Shown here piece after piece: positions 42,435-51,790 of a stretch of DNA of 64,000 nt. The notes below the pieces were generated by a model. That model made no database searches. It was not told the origin of the DNA and saw nothing but the letters and a program-made list of their open reading frames with translations. How positions within the stretch are numbered: position 1 is the first letter of the stretch; each line of letters begins with the position of its first letter. Made by a program: the position numbers and the translations under genes. This DNA comes from Promethearchaeota archaeon (GTDB lineage Archaea; Asgardarchaeota; Lokiarchaeia; Helarchaeales; RDOG01). The stretch is taken from assembly GCA_011365055.1 (NCBI GenBank), contig RDOG01000009.1, positions 1 through 64,000 of the forward strand. The letters are read 5' to 3'.

Positions 42435-44182
42435 ATTTTTTTCTTAATAACCTCAATTTTCTGCTGAATTTCTTGTGCCATGCTGATTTCGCCAAGTTTT
42501 TCAGAAACTTCTTTGGCTCTTTCTAAATTGAATATAGCGAAATTGAAATCTTTACCCTCTAGTGCATTTTTAGCTGCAACCATTGCAGTTTCTCTTTCCT
42601 TTCTCAATTTAGACTTTTCCTCATCGGAAGCAATTGCCGGAGCTGTAGTAGCAGATTTTACTTCTTCACCTATTGGTTTCGTAATTTTTAATTTTTTATA
42701 TAATACTGTTTCTAATTTTTCGATTTCAGCTAATTTTTCCTTTACATTAGGTTCATCAGTTGTCTGAAGTTTTTTAATGGCAGCTTTAGCTCTTTCAAGA
42801 GGAGCTAGTGCAACATCGAATAAATTAGAAGTGATAGCTCTTTTTACTTTTACCGTTTCATCTTTAAATTCAGCCCATAGTTTTTTGATCATTTCTTTAT
42901 CTATGATTTCTTCCTTCTCAGTTTCTTTAACTTTAGCTATTTTCTTAACTTTCTTTACTTTAGCTACTTTTGGGACACCTGCTTCGATTCTAGCTTTCTC
43001 GGCTTTTTCCCTTTCTTCTTTTTCCTTTTCTTCTGCTTTCTTAGCTTCTAATACTGCTTTAGGACCAAACATTGCTACATCAGCGGGTAAACCTTGGAAG
43101 ATGCCTTTTAGAAGCTGCAAGTGTCTAAGAGCTAAAATTTGAGAAATATTCTTCTCACCCCAACGTCTTCTTATTGAATCAACCATATATTCAGGGAAAA
43201 ACGTTTTATAAAAAAAATCATTTACAAGATAAATTTTTTTGTCGTTTTCATCTTTAAATTCATTAATGTAATTTAACTTCTTCATATCTTTGAGAATTGG
43301 GGTTAATTCAGTTTCGATAACGTTCAATTTTTTTTGGATTTCTTCTCTAGTTAAAATTTCATTTCGTAGAAGATTATTTACTTCATACGCTAGAGGATCT
43401 GAAAGAAAAATACTGCTTTCTCTTGCGTCAGATTCCACTAATTTATACTTTTTAAAGTAAGTTTCAACTTCAGTTTTATAATTCTTTAATTCTTTAGGGA
43501 GTTTATTTTTCTCGGCCATTTCTATGAATTTATTTAACGGACGTCTCATAAAAAATACATCTTTTATCAGAAATAAGCATTCAGTATCCTCTATTTGATT
43601 TTCTAATTTAATTTTGAATGTTTTAACAATATCAGTTTTCACGAATGGCTCTAAGAGACCATCTAAATCTAAGATTTCATCTCCAATACGATCCCCAAGC
43701 CATTTCCTCAAAATTTCTTTAGGAATTGCTCCTTCTGTTAATTTTCTTAACAATAGAGCCCTGTTAGGATTTTTAAATATGAAGGAATATCTCTGTTCTT
43801 CTGTTAATTTCAAGTATTTGGGTATTTTCTTATAACTTTGAGATAAAATTGATTTAAACTCTGGTTTTTTTCTGATTGGTATGAGTATCTGTAATGTTTC
43901 TGTAAGACCTTCCTCAAAAGCATCAGGATTTTCATCATCATTTAAAATTAATGCAAGGTAAAATTGATCTTTTCCTTCTTCTGGTAAACCAGTATAATAT
44001 GATGCAATATTTAAACCCTCTATCATCATCGTTAAAAAACCTGCTTCACCACCACCCATGGCGTGAGTTGTAAATATACGCATCATTTGATCTTCAGAAA
44101 TAACTAAAGAGTCTGGATATTTCCCTTCTGCAACGATTCCAACTTTATCATCCCATCTAACCATTACTAAACCTTTAGGCAT
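42431..44182 (-). CDS. multidomain protein sharing the 41.1-kb N-terminal domain, with helical repeats
   Basis: 583 residues. The N terminus (GLVMVRWDDKVGIVAEGKYP, HAMGGGEAGFLTMMIEGLNI, YLALILNDDENPDAFEEGLT) parallels that of the protein at 41.1 kb. The middle (about 125-370) has winged-helix-like segments such as LTREEIQKKLNVIETELTPI and PLAYEVNNLLRNEI. A lysine-alanine-rich linker with AKKAEEKEKEEREKAEK follows, then two helical hairpins of TPR/MIT type at the end (NLFDVALAPLERAKAAIKKL and DFNFAIFNLERAKEVSEKLG). Function unknown; a scaffold for trafficking or signalling is possible. Soluble. Confidence 0.65.
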   Translation of the reverse strand: MPKGLVMVRWDDKVGIVAEGKYPDSLVISEDQMMRIFTTHAMGGGEAGFLTMMIEGLNIASYYTGLPEEGKDQFYLALILNDDENPDAFEEGLTETLQILIPIRKKPEFKSILSQSYKKIPKYLKLTEEQRYSFIFKNPNRALLLRKLTEGAIPKEILRKWLGDRIGDEILDLDGLLEPFVKTDIVKTFKIKLENQIEDTECLFLIKDVFFMRRPLNKFIEMAEKNKLPKELKNYKTEVETYFKKYKLVESDARESSIFLSDPLAYEVNNLLRNEILTREEIQKKLNVIETELTPILKDMKKLNYINEFKDENDKKIYLVNDFFYKTFFPEYMVDSIRRRWGEKNISQILALRHLQLLKGIFQGLPADVAMFGPKAVLEAKKAEEKEKEEREKAEKARIEAGVPKVAKVKKVKKIAKVKETEKEEIIDKEMIKKLWAEFKDETVKVKRAITSNLFDVALAPLERAKAAIKKLQTTDEPNVKEKLAEIEKLETVLYKKLKITKPIGEEVKSATTAPAIASDEEKSKLRKERETAMVAAKNALEGKDFNFAIFNLERAKEVSEKLGEISMAQEIQQKIEVIKKKI

Positions 44183-44499
44183 AATCTTTTACTCCGATCC
44201 GTAAGTGAAAATAGAAAAATTGCTGCCAATATGGTCTTTTTTCCGCTTAATTTTACTTTCACCAATATATTTTCAATATAGTTTCTCATTTGGTTTAAAT
44301 TTGATATTTAATATTTTTGTTTGAGATTCTATTTATGATTTACTGATCATTAAAAAATCTAGGAGATTTCTCTTTAAAAAATATTTTATAGAAAAATTTA
44401 ACCCTTTAGGTTCTCCTTTTTACAATTTTATTTCTAAATTCCTATAAAAATGGGGAAGATAATAAAAAAAGTATTGATTATTTTTATTGCCAGGACTAT
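44183..44499. other. AT-rich intergenic region between L12 and the helical-repeat protein gene
   Basis: 317 bases with no coding frame. On the minus strand it holds the end of the L11-L12 operon, with a T-rich run near 44463-44472 that may terminate it, and the promoter of the 42.4-44.2 kb gene. No RNA gene or repeat is seen. Confidence 0.5.
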
Positions 44500-44802
44500 T
44501 TAACCAAATAAAGCTCCAAGACCTACAGTAACTTCTTCTTCTTTCTTTTCTTCTTTTTCTTCTTTTTTATCTTCAACTGGAGCTTGTTCAGTAGGTGCGG
44601 GACCAGCAGCAACTGCCATGGGCATTGCAACAGCACTTTTGAGAACATCTTCGATGTTAACACCTTCAAGAGCGGCAACAATAGCTTTAATTCTACCCGA
44701 ATCTACACTTGCACCAGCAGCTTTTAAAATAGATTCGATTGCTTTTTCATCAATACTTTTTCCGAGTTTGTGCAATATTAATGATGCATACACGTATTCC
44801 AT
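44500..44802 (-). CDS. rpl12: 50S ribosomal protein P1/L12 (archaeal stalk protein)
   Basis: 100 residues: the N-terminal dimerisation helices [20 protein letters not shown] and [20 protein letters not shown], an alanine-proline-rich hinge ([13 protein letters not shown]), a charged stretch and the C-terminal GLGALFG tail that binds elongation factors. Several copies attach to L10 on the ribosome. Last gene of the L11-L1-L10-L12 operon. Confidence 0.96.
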   Translation of the reverse strand: MEYVYASLILHKLGKSIDEKAIESILKAAGASVDSGRIKAIVAALEGVNIEDVLKSAVAMPMAVAAGPAPTEQAPVEDKKEEKEEKKEEEVTVGLGALFG

Positions 44803-44831
44803 ATATTTTAAACCTCCTTATTTAAATAATT

Positions 44832-45839
44832 TTAACCAAATAAGCTTCCGAGACCCACCATTCCTTCTTTTTCCTTATCCTTCTCATCCTTTTGTTCTGG
44901 TTCAACATCTTTCTTCTTAACTTCAGAAGATTTCTTCGGAAGAGAAACCAAACCTTCTGGTATGGCATTAGGATCTTTTTCTGAAATGTTCATAGAGAGA
45001 ATTGTAAAGTCTTGATTTGCTTTTCTTAATATATCTTCAATAAATTCTTTTTCAATAATCGGAGCATTAACAGCCAGATTTTTTGCTTGACTGTAAGCTT
45101 TTTGAATTAAGGTGCTTATATTATCAGAAGTAACCCAAACTATTTCATTTGCTAGTTGAAATGCTTTATTAAAGCCTTCTACTAGTTTTTGTACTTCTAG
45201 ATCTAAATCAATTGTGAGTGAATCTTCATCTAGAATTGCTCCATTATCATAAGCTGTATACATTTTTAATCCAATTTCCATTGGAGTCATATTAAGTCTT
45301 GAAAATACTAATGCAAGGGATCTATCAATTTCTTCGCCTTTCTTAACAGCTACAAGGTCATCTTTTATCCAAATAGTTCCACTTTGTACCTTAGTCTTTA
45401 ATCCGACCTTATTTAATTCGCTAATAATCGCACCTGGCGGGAATCCAGTATTTCCAGCAGGTATCATAATATCTTTAGGAGCAATATCCCCTGGTTTTGC
45501 AGGAGCTTGTGCTTTATTCTTATCCAAATAATTCTTTAATTTAAATATGTTCATTTTTGTGAAAATTAAGGCAGAAGAACCTTCTAATTTTTCACCTATT
45601 TCTTTTAATTGATCCTTAAAGTGAGAATTTTTAATTGCCAGTTTAATTATATTATTTTTAGCCATTTTAATTATGGTTTCTTTTTCTCTAAGAGTTTTTC
45701 TTAATAATTGTAACTGCTTTGATGGCATTTTTTCCATTCTAATTAAGCCAAGACAAGAATACTCTTTAAATAATTCTTGAATTTCCTCTATAGCTCGTGA
45801 TTTTCTAGTTGAAATAGTTTTTTGTGCTATTGCTGCCAT
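44832..45839 (-). CDS. rpl10: 50S ribosomal protein L10 (archaeal P0)
   Basis: 335 residues. The rRNA-binding domain includes RAIEEIQELFKEYSCLGLIR and RMEKMPSKQLQLLRKTLR, and the archaeal-eukaryotic insertion starts near PGDIAPKDIMIPAGNTGFPP. The C-terminal spine carries L12 dimers, and the very end, EGMVGLGSLFG, repeats the L12 tail. It anchors the stalk and lies 30 bases upstream of L12. Confidence 0.96.
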   Translation of the reverse strand: MAAIAQKTISTRKSRAIEEIQELFKEYSCLGLIRMEKMPSKQLQLLRKTLREKETIIKMAKNNIIKLAIKNSHFKDQLKEIGEKLEGSSALIFTKMNIFKLKNYLDKNKAQAPAKPGDIAPKDIMIPAGNTGFPPGAIISELNKVGLKTKVQSGTIWIKDDLVAVKKGEEIDRSLALVFSRLNMTPMEIGLKMYTAYDNGAILDEDSLTIDLDLEVQKLVEGFNKAFQLANEIVWVTSDNISTLIQKAYSQAKNLAVNAPIIEKEFIEDILRKANQDFTILSMNISEKDPNAIPEGLVSLPKKSSEVKKKDVEPEQKDEKDKEKEGMVGLGSLFG

Positions 45840-45851
45840 AATTCCTTCAAC

Positions 45852-46526
45852 TCAGATTTCAATTTTAATTGGTTTTCCCATCGATTTTTTAACGAATAAA
45901 TTCCTGATATTTCCTCTGCCTTTTACTAAATGTTCTTCAAGGTAATTAAATATGGTTGAGATATTTTTTGCGATATTTTCTGGATCCATATCTTCTTTCC
46001 CAACTGGACATAGGATAATTGGATTCTTTTTTATTCTTAATCTTACTGTATTTTTGAATCCTTCAATAATTTCTTCAATATTATCTTGAACGTTGACAAT
46101 TCCATTTCCTTTTGGTGGTGCTAAGGGCATCTTTCCTGATGGACCTAAAACTGGACCTAAAAATCGGGCAACTAAAGGCATCATATCACGACCAACAATA
46201 AAATAATCATAAGTTTTTGCAATTTTTTTTGCAATTTTCTTATCACCACCTAATCCACCTAATTCATCTTTTTCAATCACCCTAGGCACGCCAACTTTTG
46301 TAGCTCTTAATGCTAAATCACCTTGGGCAATCACGCAAATTTTAATATCTTTACCCAATGGATTAGGCAGCATTAATTCCGTATTAATTCGATTTGCGGG
46401 TTGTTTTAGGTCAATCTCCTTGAGATTTACGATTAAGTCAATGGTTTGAGTAAATTTTCTTTTTTTATCTTCTTGTTTTTTAAGTTCTTCAATTTTTTGT
46501 GTTACTTCTTTTTCATTTAAAGGCAT
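45852..46526 (-). CDS. rpl1: 50S ribosomal protein L1 (uL1)
   Basis: Forms the L1 stalk that ushers tRNA out of the E site; in many archaea it also represses its own operon by binding the mRNA leader. 224 residues from ATG 46526 (MPLNEKEVTQKIEELKK); a TTG five codons upstream is less likely, and GGTG lies about 10 bases before the ATG. Conserved blocks: RFLGPVLGPSGKMPLAPPKG and the C-terminal GRGNIRNLFVKKSMGKPIKI. Confidence 0.95.
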   Translation of the reverse strand: MPLNEKEVTQKIEELKKQEDKKRKFTQTIDLIVNLKEIDLKQPANRINTELMLPNPLGKDIKICVIAQGDLALRATKVGVPRVIEKDELGGLGGDKKIAKKIAKTYDYFIVGRDMMPLVARFLGPVLGPSGKMPLAPPKGNGIVNVQDNIEEIIEGFKNTVRLRIKKNPIILCPVGKEDMDPENIAKNISTIFNYLEEHLVKGRGNIRNLFVKKSMGKPIKIEI

Positions 46527-46544
46527 TTGCTTGCACACCAAATT

Positions 46545-47036
46545 CTAAGATTCAATTATTATATCGTCATATTTTCCTTCGTCTATCTCAGAAAATAATT
46601 CCTTCGGATGTTTTCCTTCTACTTTCACACCCATTGAAACACAAGTTCCTAATACGGTCTTCACGGCGGCTTTTAATGATTTTACTAGAAGTTTTGGTCT
46701 TTTTGCTTTTGCTATAGAGACAATTTTACTAAGTTCCAGATCTCCAACAAAAGTTTTATTCGCTTCAGAGGAACCTTTCTCAACACCGGATAATTCCCTT
46801 AATAATAATGCAGAAACCGGAGGACTTCCAATTTCAACTTCGAATTCTTTTGTTTCTTTATCGACCGTAATTTTCACTGGGATTTTTAAACCCATGAAAT
46901 CTTTAGTCAATTCGTTAATATTTTGAACAACTTGATATAGATTAGCCCCTGTTGGTCCTAACGCAGGTCCAATAGGAGGTCCAGCAGAAGCTTTACCGCC
47001 TTCAACAAGTGCATCGACAGTTACTTTATCACCCAT
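46545..47036 (-). CDS. rpl11: 50S ribosomal protein L11 (uL11)
   Basis: Part of the GTPase-associated centre at the base of the stalk. 163 residues; the N-terminal domain has the signature GGKASAGPPIGPALGPTGAN and the C-terminal rRNA-binding domain has SIAKAKRPKLLVKSLKAAVK, TVLGTCVSMGVKVEGKHPKE. It is the first intact gene of the operon. A degenerate copy of its first 35 or so codons stands directly upstream. Confidence 0.96.
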   Translation of the reverse strand: MGDKVTVDALVEGGKASAGPPIGPALGPTGANLYQVVQNINELTKDFMGLKIPVKITVDKETKEFEVEIGSPPVSALLLRELSGVEKGSSEANKTFVGDLELSKIVSIAKAKRPKLLVKSLKAAVKTVLGTCVSMGVKVEGKHPKELFSEIDEGKYDDIIIES

Positions 47037-47113
47037 TTATAATCATCGACCGAGTACAATTGATATTATTATAATAATAATTTAAATTCAAATGAATAAT
47101 TCCTATATTAAAT

Positions 47114-47236
47114 TTTTGAAATGGATTCGCACTATTAGGACCTAAAGCTAGCCCAATAGGAGATCCAATAAAAGCTTTACCGCCTTCAACAAGTGCATCG
47201 ACAGTTACTTTATTACCCATTAATAATCGACCAATA
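47114..47236 (-). pseudogene. partial duplicate of the start of the L11 gene
   Basis: Corresponds to the 5' end and immediate leader of L11 at about 46921-47056. A 50-base core (47171-47220) differs from the true gene (46987-47036) at only two positions, including the start codon region (ATGGGTAATAAAG against ATGGGTGATAAAG). The product would open MGNKVTVDALVEGGKAF with GSPIGLALGPNSANPFQK and then diverge into a meaningless tail of about 27 residues, so it lacks most of the N-terminal and all of the C-terminal domain. It follows the same strand and abuts the true start, where it would be part of the operon's leader. Confidence 0.8.
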
Positions 47237-47433
47237 TGAAGTTAATAAATGATCATAAATTTTTATCGATTGGAAAAATACGAAAGGTTTTTCTTCCGAT
47301 AAAATGATTTTTAGGTTAATTTGACATTTATCATCAAGACTAAGATTATAAAGTTATAATTTAAAATTTAAATTAAAATTACTAATTTAAAATTTTTGAA
47401 TTTCAAAAAGAGTTAATTTTAAGGTAGATACAA

Positions 47434-47931
47434 ATGTTGATTGGATTAATGTCAGATAGTCATGATAACATACCAAAAATTATTGATGCTGTAAATTTTT
47501 TTAATTCAGAAAAAGTTGAAAAGGTCCTTCATGCAGGAGATATTTGTAGTCCTTTTATTGCATCAAAAGCTATCGTTAATTTAAAATGTCCATTTCACGG
47601 AATCTTTGGAAATAATGATGGAGATTACGTATTTTTATTGAAACAGTTTAGTAAAATTAAAGCTGAACTCTATGGTCAAACTTTAAAGACTTCCATAGAA
47701 GGAAAAAATATATTTATGATCCATCATTTAGAAGAACCAGTAATTGAATCAATAGCAAAAGGAAAGGTATTTGATGTAATAATAAGGGGACATACACATC
47801 AACCTATTATAAAAAATATTAATGGAACATTGGTTATTAATCCAGGTGAAACATGCGGTTATTTAACAGATAAGAGTACAATTGCAATACTAGATACTGC
47901 AAAAATGGAAGCAAAATTAATAGAAATTTAA
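47434..47931 (+). CDS. MJ0936/YfcE-type metallophosphoesterase
   Basis: 165 residues of the calcineurin-like fold: DSHDNIPK (metal ligands Asp and His, residues 8-15), HAGDIC, GNNDGDY and MIHH with RGHTHQP near the C terminus. This five-motif set matches the archaeal MJ0936 phosphodiesterase and bacterial YfcE, which hydrolyse cyclic or aryl phosphodiesters in vitro. The physiological substrate is unknown. It converges on the following methyltransferase gene, 2 bases apart. Confidence 0.93.
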   Translation: MLIGLMSDSHDNIPKIIDAVNFFNSEKVEKVLHAGDICSPFIASKAIVNLKCPFHGIFGNNDGDYVFLLKQFSKIKAELYGQTLKTSIEGKNIFMIHHLEEPVIESIAKGKVFDVIIRGHTHQPIIKNINGTLVINPGETCGYLTDKSTIAILDTAKMEAKLIEI

Positions 47932-47933
47932 TA

Positions 47934-49121
47934 CTATTTTTTTTTCAGTTTAACGATAAAATATCCTGGTTGATCATGAAGATCACTATAAAATCGCTGA
48001 TAATCGTTATTTTCAGGTCTATTACTATCTTCACCAATGGTGCCGAATATTATATCTTGTTTAATTACCTTAAAATTTAATTTATCGACTGCATATCGCA
48101 TATTATACTCATTTTCTTCTGGTTCCAAGCTACATGTCGAATAAATTAATGTACCTTGAGGTTTTAGGAAATCACAAGCAAGATGAAGAAAATATTTCTG
48201 ATAGTTTACACAATCGAGGATGTCTTTTTCAGTCGTCATATCATACAGTTTAGGACGAACACCTGTTGAGGAACACGGTGGATCAACAATAACTTTGTCA
48301 AAACTTTCTTTATATTCTTTTAATAAAAAAGATATTTGCTTGCTAGGATAAGTTTTAACATTCGTAATACCTAATCGTTCAATATTTTTATTGAGTTTAT
48401 TTAATCTTGACTTAGTTCTATCCACTGCAATAATTTTACCACTATTATTCATAAGCTGTGCAACGTGAGTGGTTTTTCCACCTGGCGATGCACAAAGATC
48501 TAAAATTAATTCATTCTTTTTTGGAGCTAAATTGATAGAGACAATCGCAGCAGGAAGAGATTGCAGGTAAAGTAAGCCCTTTTCAAAAATGTCAAGATCT
48601 CTAATTTTTATAACTTTGTAAGTTGATTCCTTAACATCTACAGCAAGACCCGTTTTTGCTTCAATCATTTCTTTTGCTGACATCATCGCAATTCCATTCG
48701 CAATTAAATGCCCATTTTTGTCAAGTATTGAAACTCTATCACCTTGCTTCATTTTGGATGTTTGAAAGACGCCAGGAGCATATAAATTCGTTCCTAGATA
48801 AACATTTTCTGCTGCATCTTTTCTTGCTATAACTATCCTTTCTTGTTTTTCCATGGAATATGGGCCATTTATCTTTAAAAATAAAATCTCTTTGATTTGA
48901 GGATGCTGAAAAGCTTCTGGATCTAGACTTTTTATTTTTTTTAAAATATGAGTTGGCGATGCTTTTAACGTATTCACGCGTAATGCTTGATATTTGCCAG
49001 GTATCTTCAAAGACTGAATTAAAGATGGAGCTCGCAGACCGTACCTTGAAAAATACCTTTTAATGATATCTTTAGAAAAAGAAAATTTAGTCGACAATTC
49101 AAGAATTTTATTTTCAAACAT
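47934..49121 (-). CDS. NOL1/NOP2/Sun-family m5C RNA methyltransferase with PUA domain
   Basis: 395 residues. An N-terminal region with RYGLRAPSLIQSLKIPGKYQ leads into a PUA domain (NLYAPGVFQTSKMKQGDRVS, about residues 117-160). The Rossmann core has motif I DLCASPGGKTTHVAQ, motif IV DPPCSSTG with the product-release cysteine, and motif VI STCSLEPEENE with the catalytic cysteine. This two-cysteine mechanism is shared by tRNA and rRNA cytosine-5 methyltransferases. Probably modifies tRNA, as archaeal NSUN6/Trm4-like PUA enzymes do. Twelve bases follow the isoaspartate methyltransferase gene, so one transcript. Confidence 0.93.
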   Translation of the reverse strand: MFENKILELSTKFSFSKDIIKRYFSRYGLRAPSLIQSLKIPGKYQALRVNTLKASPTHILKKIKSLDPEAFQHPQIKEILFLKINGPYSMEKQERIVIARKDAAENVYLGTNLYAPGVFQTSKMKQGDRVSILDKNGHLIANGIAMMSAKEMIEAKTGLAVDVKESTYKVIKIRDLDIFEKGLLYLQSLPAAIVSINLAPKKNELILDLCASPGGKTTHVAQLMNNSGKIIAVDRTKSRLNKLNKNIERLGITNVKTYPSKQISFLLKEYKESFDKVIVDPPCSSTGVRPKLYDMTTEKDILDCVNYQKYFLHLACDFLKPQGTLIYSTCSLEPEENEYNMRYAVDKLNFKVIKQDIIFGTIGEDSNRPENNDYQRFYSDLHDQPGYFIVKLKKK

Positions 49122-49133
49122 ATGTTAACCTTA

Positions 49134-49817
49134 TTATTTAAATCCGTGTTTGCCAATTAAAGGAACAAAAGCGACGCCACCTAACCGTTTTTCTTTAAAT
49201 TTATTTTTATATCTCTCTATAAGCATTAATTCTTGATACATATGCTTTTTACCAACAGGAATTATTAATTTTCCACCATCTGCTAGTTGTTCTTTTAATG
49301 GTATTGGTACTTCAGGACCAGCGGCAGTTACGATTATTCGATCATAAGGTGCTTCCTTCTCATAACCTAGAGTACCATCTCCTCCAATCACGGTAATCCT
49401 ATCAATATAACCTGCTTTTTCAAGATTTCTTCTCGAAATTTCTACCAATTCTCCTAATCGTTCTACTGTAAATACGTGACCCCATTTTTCTTTTTCCATA
49501 TTGGAAGGGGCAACTAATTCTGCAAAAAATGCAGCATTATAACCACTCCCAGCTCCAATCTCTAGTACTTTCTGGCCAACTTTCATATCTAATTTTTCTG
49601 CATAAATAAATGATATATGAGGTGCTGAAATTGTCTGATTATAACCAATTTGTAAGGGACGATCTTCGTATGCATGAAGAATTTGATTTTCAGGTAAAAA
49701 ATCCTCTCTTTTAACTCTTAGATATGCTTCTATAACATCTCTGGATGCTGCGGTACCGCTATTTAAATATCTTTTAAGCAAGTTCTGTTTGGCTTCATCA
49801 AGATTAAACGTAGACAC
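49134..49817 (-). CDS. pcm: protein-L-isoaspartate O-methyltransferase
   Basis: Repairs isoaspartyl residues in damaged proteins using S-adenosylmethionine. 227 residues with RPLQIGYNQTISAPHISFI, the diagnostic substrate-binding region, and motif I LEIGAGSGYNAAFFAEL. The post-I stretch VFTVERLGELVEISRRNLEK and motif ITVIGGDGTLGYEKEAPYDR are also typical. Complete, upstream of the NSUN gene on the same strand. Confidence 0.95.
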   Translation of the reverse strand: MSTFNLDEAKQNLLKRYLNSGTAASRDVIEAYLRVKREDFLPENQILHAYEDRPLQIGYNQTISAPHISFIYAEKLDMKVGQKVLEIGAGSGYNAAFFAELVAPSNMEKEKWGHVFTVERLGELVEISRRNLEKAGYIDRITVIGGDGTLGYEKEAPYDRIIVTAAGPEVPIPLKEQLADGGKLIIPVGKKHMYQELMLIERYKNKFKEKRLGGVAFVPLIGKHGFK

Positions 49818-49896
49818 CTCATATTTTTCTAATTAAATCAAAAAATCAATTTACATAATATTAAAATTTTTAAAATAAAAATGATATCAAAACCAG

Positions 49897-50340
49897 ATGA
49901 TATTAAGTAATGAAATTTTTTATGTTACTGGACATTCAAACGTCTTAGGAACACACAAAACTACATTAGAATTTACTAAAGATGAGAGCTTAACACTTAA
50001 AGGAGATTGCATTTTAGGCATTAAAGCTACAAAAACTCTTCCAGATTTTTCATTAGAATTAAAAAATCTTATTAGATCTGGGAAAAAAATAATTCTTAAA
50101 TTAAATATTGATGAGATTGAAGACCAAATAGAAGGTTGGGGGCACGCAAAATTGTTACTCTCTGATAAACATTCAATGGTCATTAGAAAAAGTAGTTTTA
50201 TTTGCCCCCGAACAATAATGATTAGGGCAAATAAATCAGCATGTGATATAAATAGGGAAATCGTTAATAAATTAAAAAAATCAAACTCAAGAATGAAAAT
50301 CACAATTATGATTCAAGATAAAAATTATGCAAAAGATTAA
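49897..50340 (+). CDS. DUF371 family protein
   Basis: 147 residues with the archaeal DUF371 pattern: YVTGHSNVLGTHKTTLEFTK, GDCILGIKATKTL, and the C-terminal DINREIVNKLKK. The conserved GH and the region GWGHAKLLLSDKHSMVIRKS suggest a beta barrel. Some relatives are described with endonuclease-like or nucleic-acid-binding roles; no function is established that I can rely on. It is divergent from the isoaspartate methyltransferase gene. Confidence 0.8.
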   Translation: MILSNEIFYVTGHSNVLGTHKTTLEFTKDESLTLKGDCILGIKATKTLPDFSLELKNLIRSGKKIILKLNIDEIEDQIEGWGHAKLLLSDKHSMVIRKSSFICPRTIMIRANKSACDINREIVNKLKKSNSRMKITIMIQDKNYAKD

Positions 50341-50415
50341 GAATAGCGAAATAAGATTTCTTGAGAAATTCATTAAATTGTTAATATTGAAAGAGAATAT
50401 TTAATTATTTTATCA

Positions 50416-51474
50416 TTATTTTATCGATAATTCATAACAGACTTGCCATTCATATGGAGCCACTAATCTAACTTTATGGATGTTAATTTTTTTTAAATTC
50501 CTAAATGAATTAGAAATTATGTTTTTAATTTTATTTAAGAATTCATCATTAGAATCGTTTTCATTAATAAAAGCGTAAAAATAAATTATTCCTCCTTCTT
50601 TTTTTATAGATTTACAAGCAATATCTAAGAATTCGTAGGATTTTTCAGGTAAATTCATGATCACCTTGTCAAAAGCAAAATGAAATCGATCTTTTAGAAC
50701 ATTTCTTATATCCCCTTCAATAACATTTACCAAATGTTCAACCTTATTCAATTTAATATTATATTGAAGATAAAAAATAGCATAAGGATTCAAATCAATC
50801 GCTGTTATTCTAGCTTTAGCCTTTTTAGCTATAAGGCAAGTAAAGGGTCCAACTCCAGCGAACATATCTAATACATTGTCATTAATATCAATTAATTCCG
50901 CAATTCTCATTCGTTCACTCGAAAGACGAGGATTAAAGAATACTTTTGAAATATCTAACTTGTATTTACAATTATTTTCTGTATAAATAGTTTCTAAATC
51001 CTTATCTCCTTCTAAAAGTTCATATTCTCTGACTCTGAGTTCACCAGTTACAGGTCCCAATTTTTGAACGACGGATTTTACAGGTTTTAATTGTTCAATT
51101 AATATTTTTGTAATTAATTTTTTTTTTTCCTGTAATTCAACAGGAAAATCTATAATCAGAACATGTCCTAGAACATCAAATGAATGAGGAATTAAATCTA
51201 TTTCTTTTTGATTTAATACTTTTTTAAATTCATCTTTTAAAGAATTAATCCTATTAATTTTTGCTTTTTTTGAACTTTTTTCTTCAATTTTATAAGGTAT
51301 ATTTAAATTTATTAATAATTTTATTTCATTTTTATTCAATTGTCTTTTTAATGGAAAAAATAAATATTTTCCAAAGGTCTGAATCTGTAATTCGAACTCT
51401 AATAATTGAAGCCCAGTCAAGAATTTATGAATGATTTGACCATTTTTTCTCTCAATTCTTAAGAAATAGGACAA
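50416..51474 (-). CDS. trm5: tRNA (guanine-37-N1)-methyltransferase Trm5
   Basis: Methylates G37 next to the anticodon, preventing frameshifts. 352 residues in three parts: D1 (about 1-80), D2 with LKDEFKKVLNQKEIDLIPHS and FDVLGHVLIIDFP, and the catalytic D3 with RMRIAELI, motif I DMFAGVGPFTCLIAKK, AIDLNPYAIFYLQYNIKLN and NLPEKSYEFLDIA. VFFNPRLSSERMRIA is the region conserved in Trm5. The gene stands 27 bases downstream of tRNA-Arg on the same strand. Confidence 0.94.
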   Translation of the reverse strand: MSYFLRIERKNGQIIHKFLTGLQLLEFELQIQTFGKYLFFPLKRQLNKNEIKLLINLNIPYKIEEKSSKKAKINRINSLKDEFKKVLNQKEIDLIPHSFDVLGHVLIIDFPVELQEKKKLITKILIEQLKPVKSVVQKLGPVTGELRVREYELLEGDKDLETIYTENNCKYKLDISKVFFNPRLSSERMRIAELIDINDNVLDMFAGVGPFTCLIAKKAKARITAIDLNPYAIFYLQYNIKLNKVEHLVNVIEGDIRNVLKDRFHFAFDKVIMNLPEKSYEFLDIACKSIKKEGGIIYFYAFINENDSNDEFLNKIKNIISNSFRNLKKINIHKVRLVAPYEWQVCYELSIK

Positions 51475-51501
51475 GAAAACACCGGAATAATTAAAGTTAA
51501 A

Positions 51502-51579
51502 TGGCGGACCCGGTGAGATTTGAACTCACGATTACCAACTTAGAAGGCTGGTGCCCTATCCATGCTAGGCCACGGGTCC
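51502..51579 (-). tRNA. tRNA-Arg(TCT)
   Basis: Acceptor GGACCCG pairs with CGGGTCC, discriminator G, encoded CCA. D arm with GCCTAGCATGGATAGGGC, anticodon stem CCAGC/GTTGG with loop CTTCTAA giving anticodon TCT, T arm GTGAG-TTCAAAT-CTCAC. No intron. Confidence 0.95.
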
Positions 51580-51790
51580 ATTTCATTTAATAATACATCA
51601 TTAAATTTTATTACAATAACTTTTCCTACTTTGAATAAAATAATTTTGTTACTTTTTACAAAATCAAAAAAATTTTTAACAATTACTAATTATAATACCC
51701 TATAAAAAACTGAACGAGTAACTAAATAATACTGATTAAATTTAAGTTTAGATAAAAAATTTAAGCTTTTTTTAAAGGCGAGGCAAAGAT

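Noticed and set aside
42480..43142. Two plus-strand serine-rich frames inside the 42.4-44.2 kb gene
   Set aside because: Shadows of the lysine-alanine-rich linker and helical repeats on the minus strand.
44500..45839. Shared ending of L10 and L12 as evidence of gene conversion
   Set aside because: The common GLGALFG/GLGSLFG tail is normal for archaeal P0 and P1 proteins and binds elongation factors.
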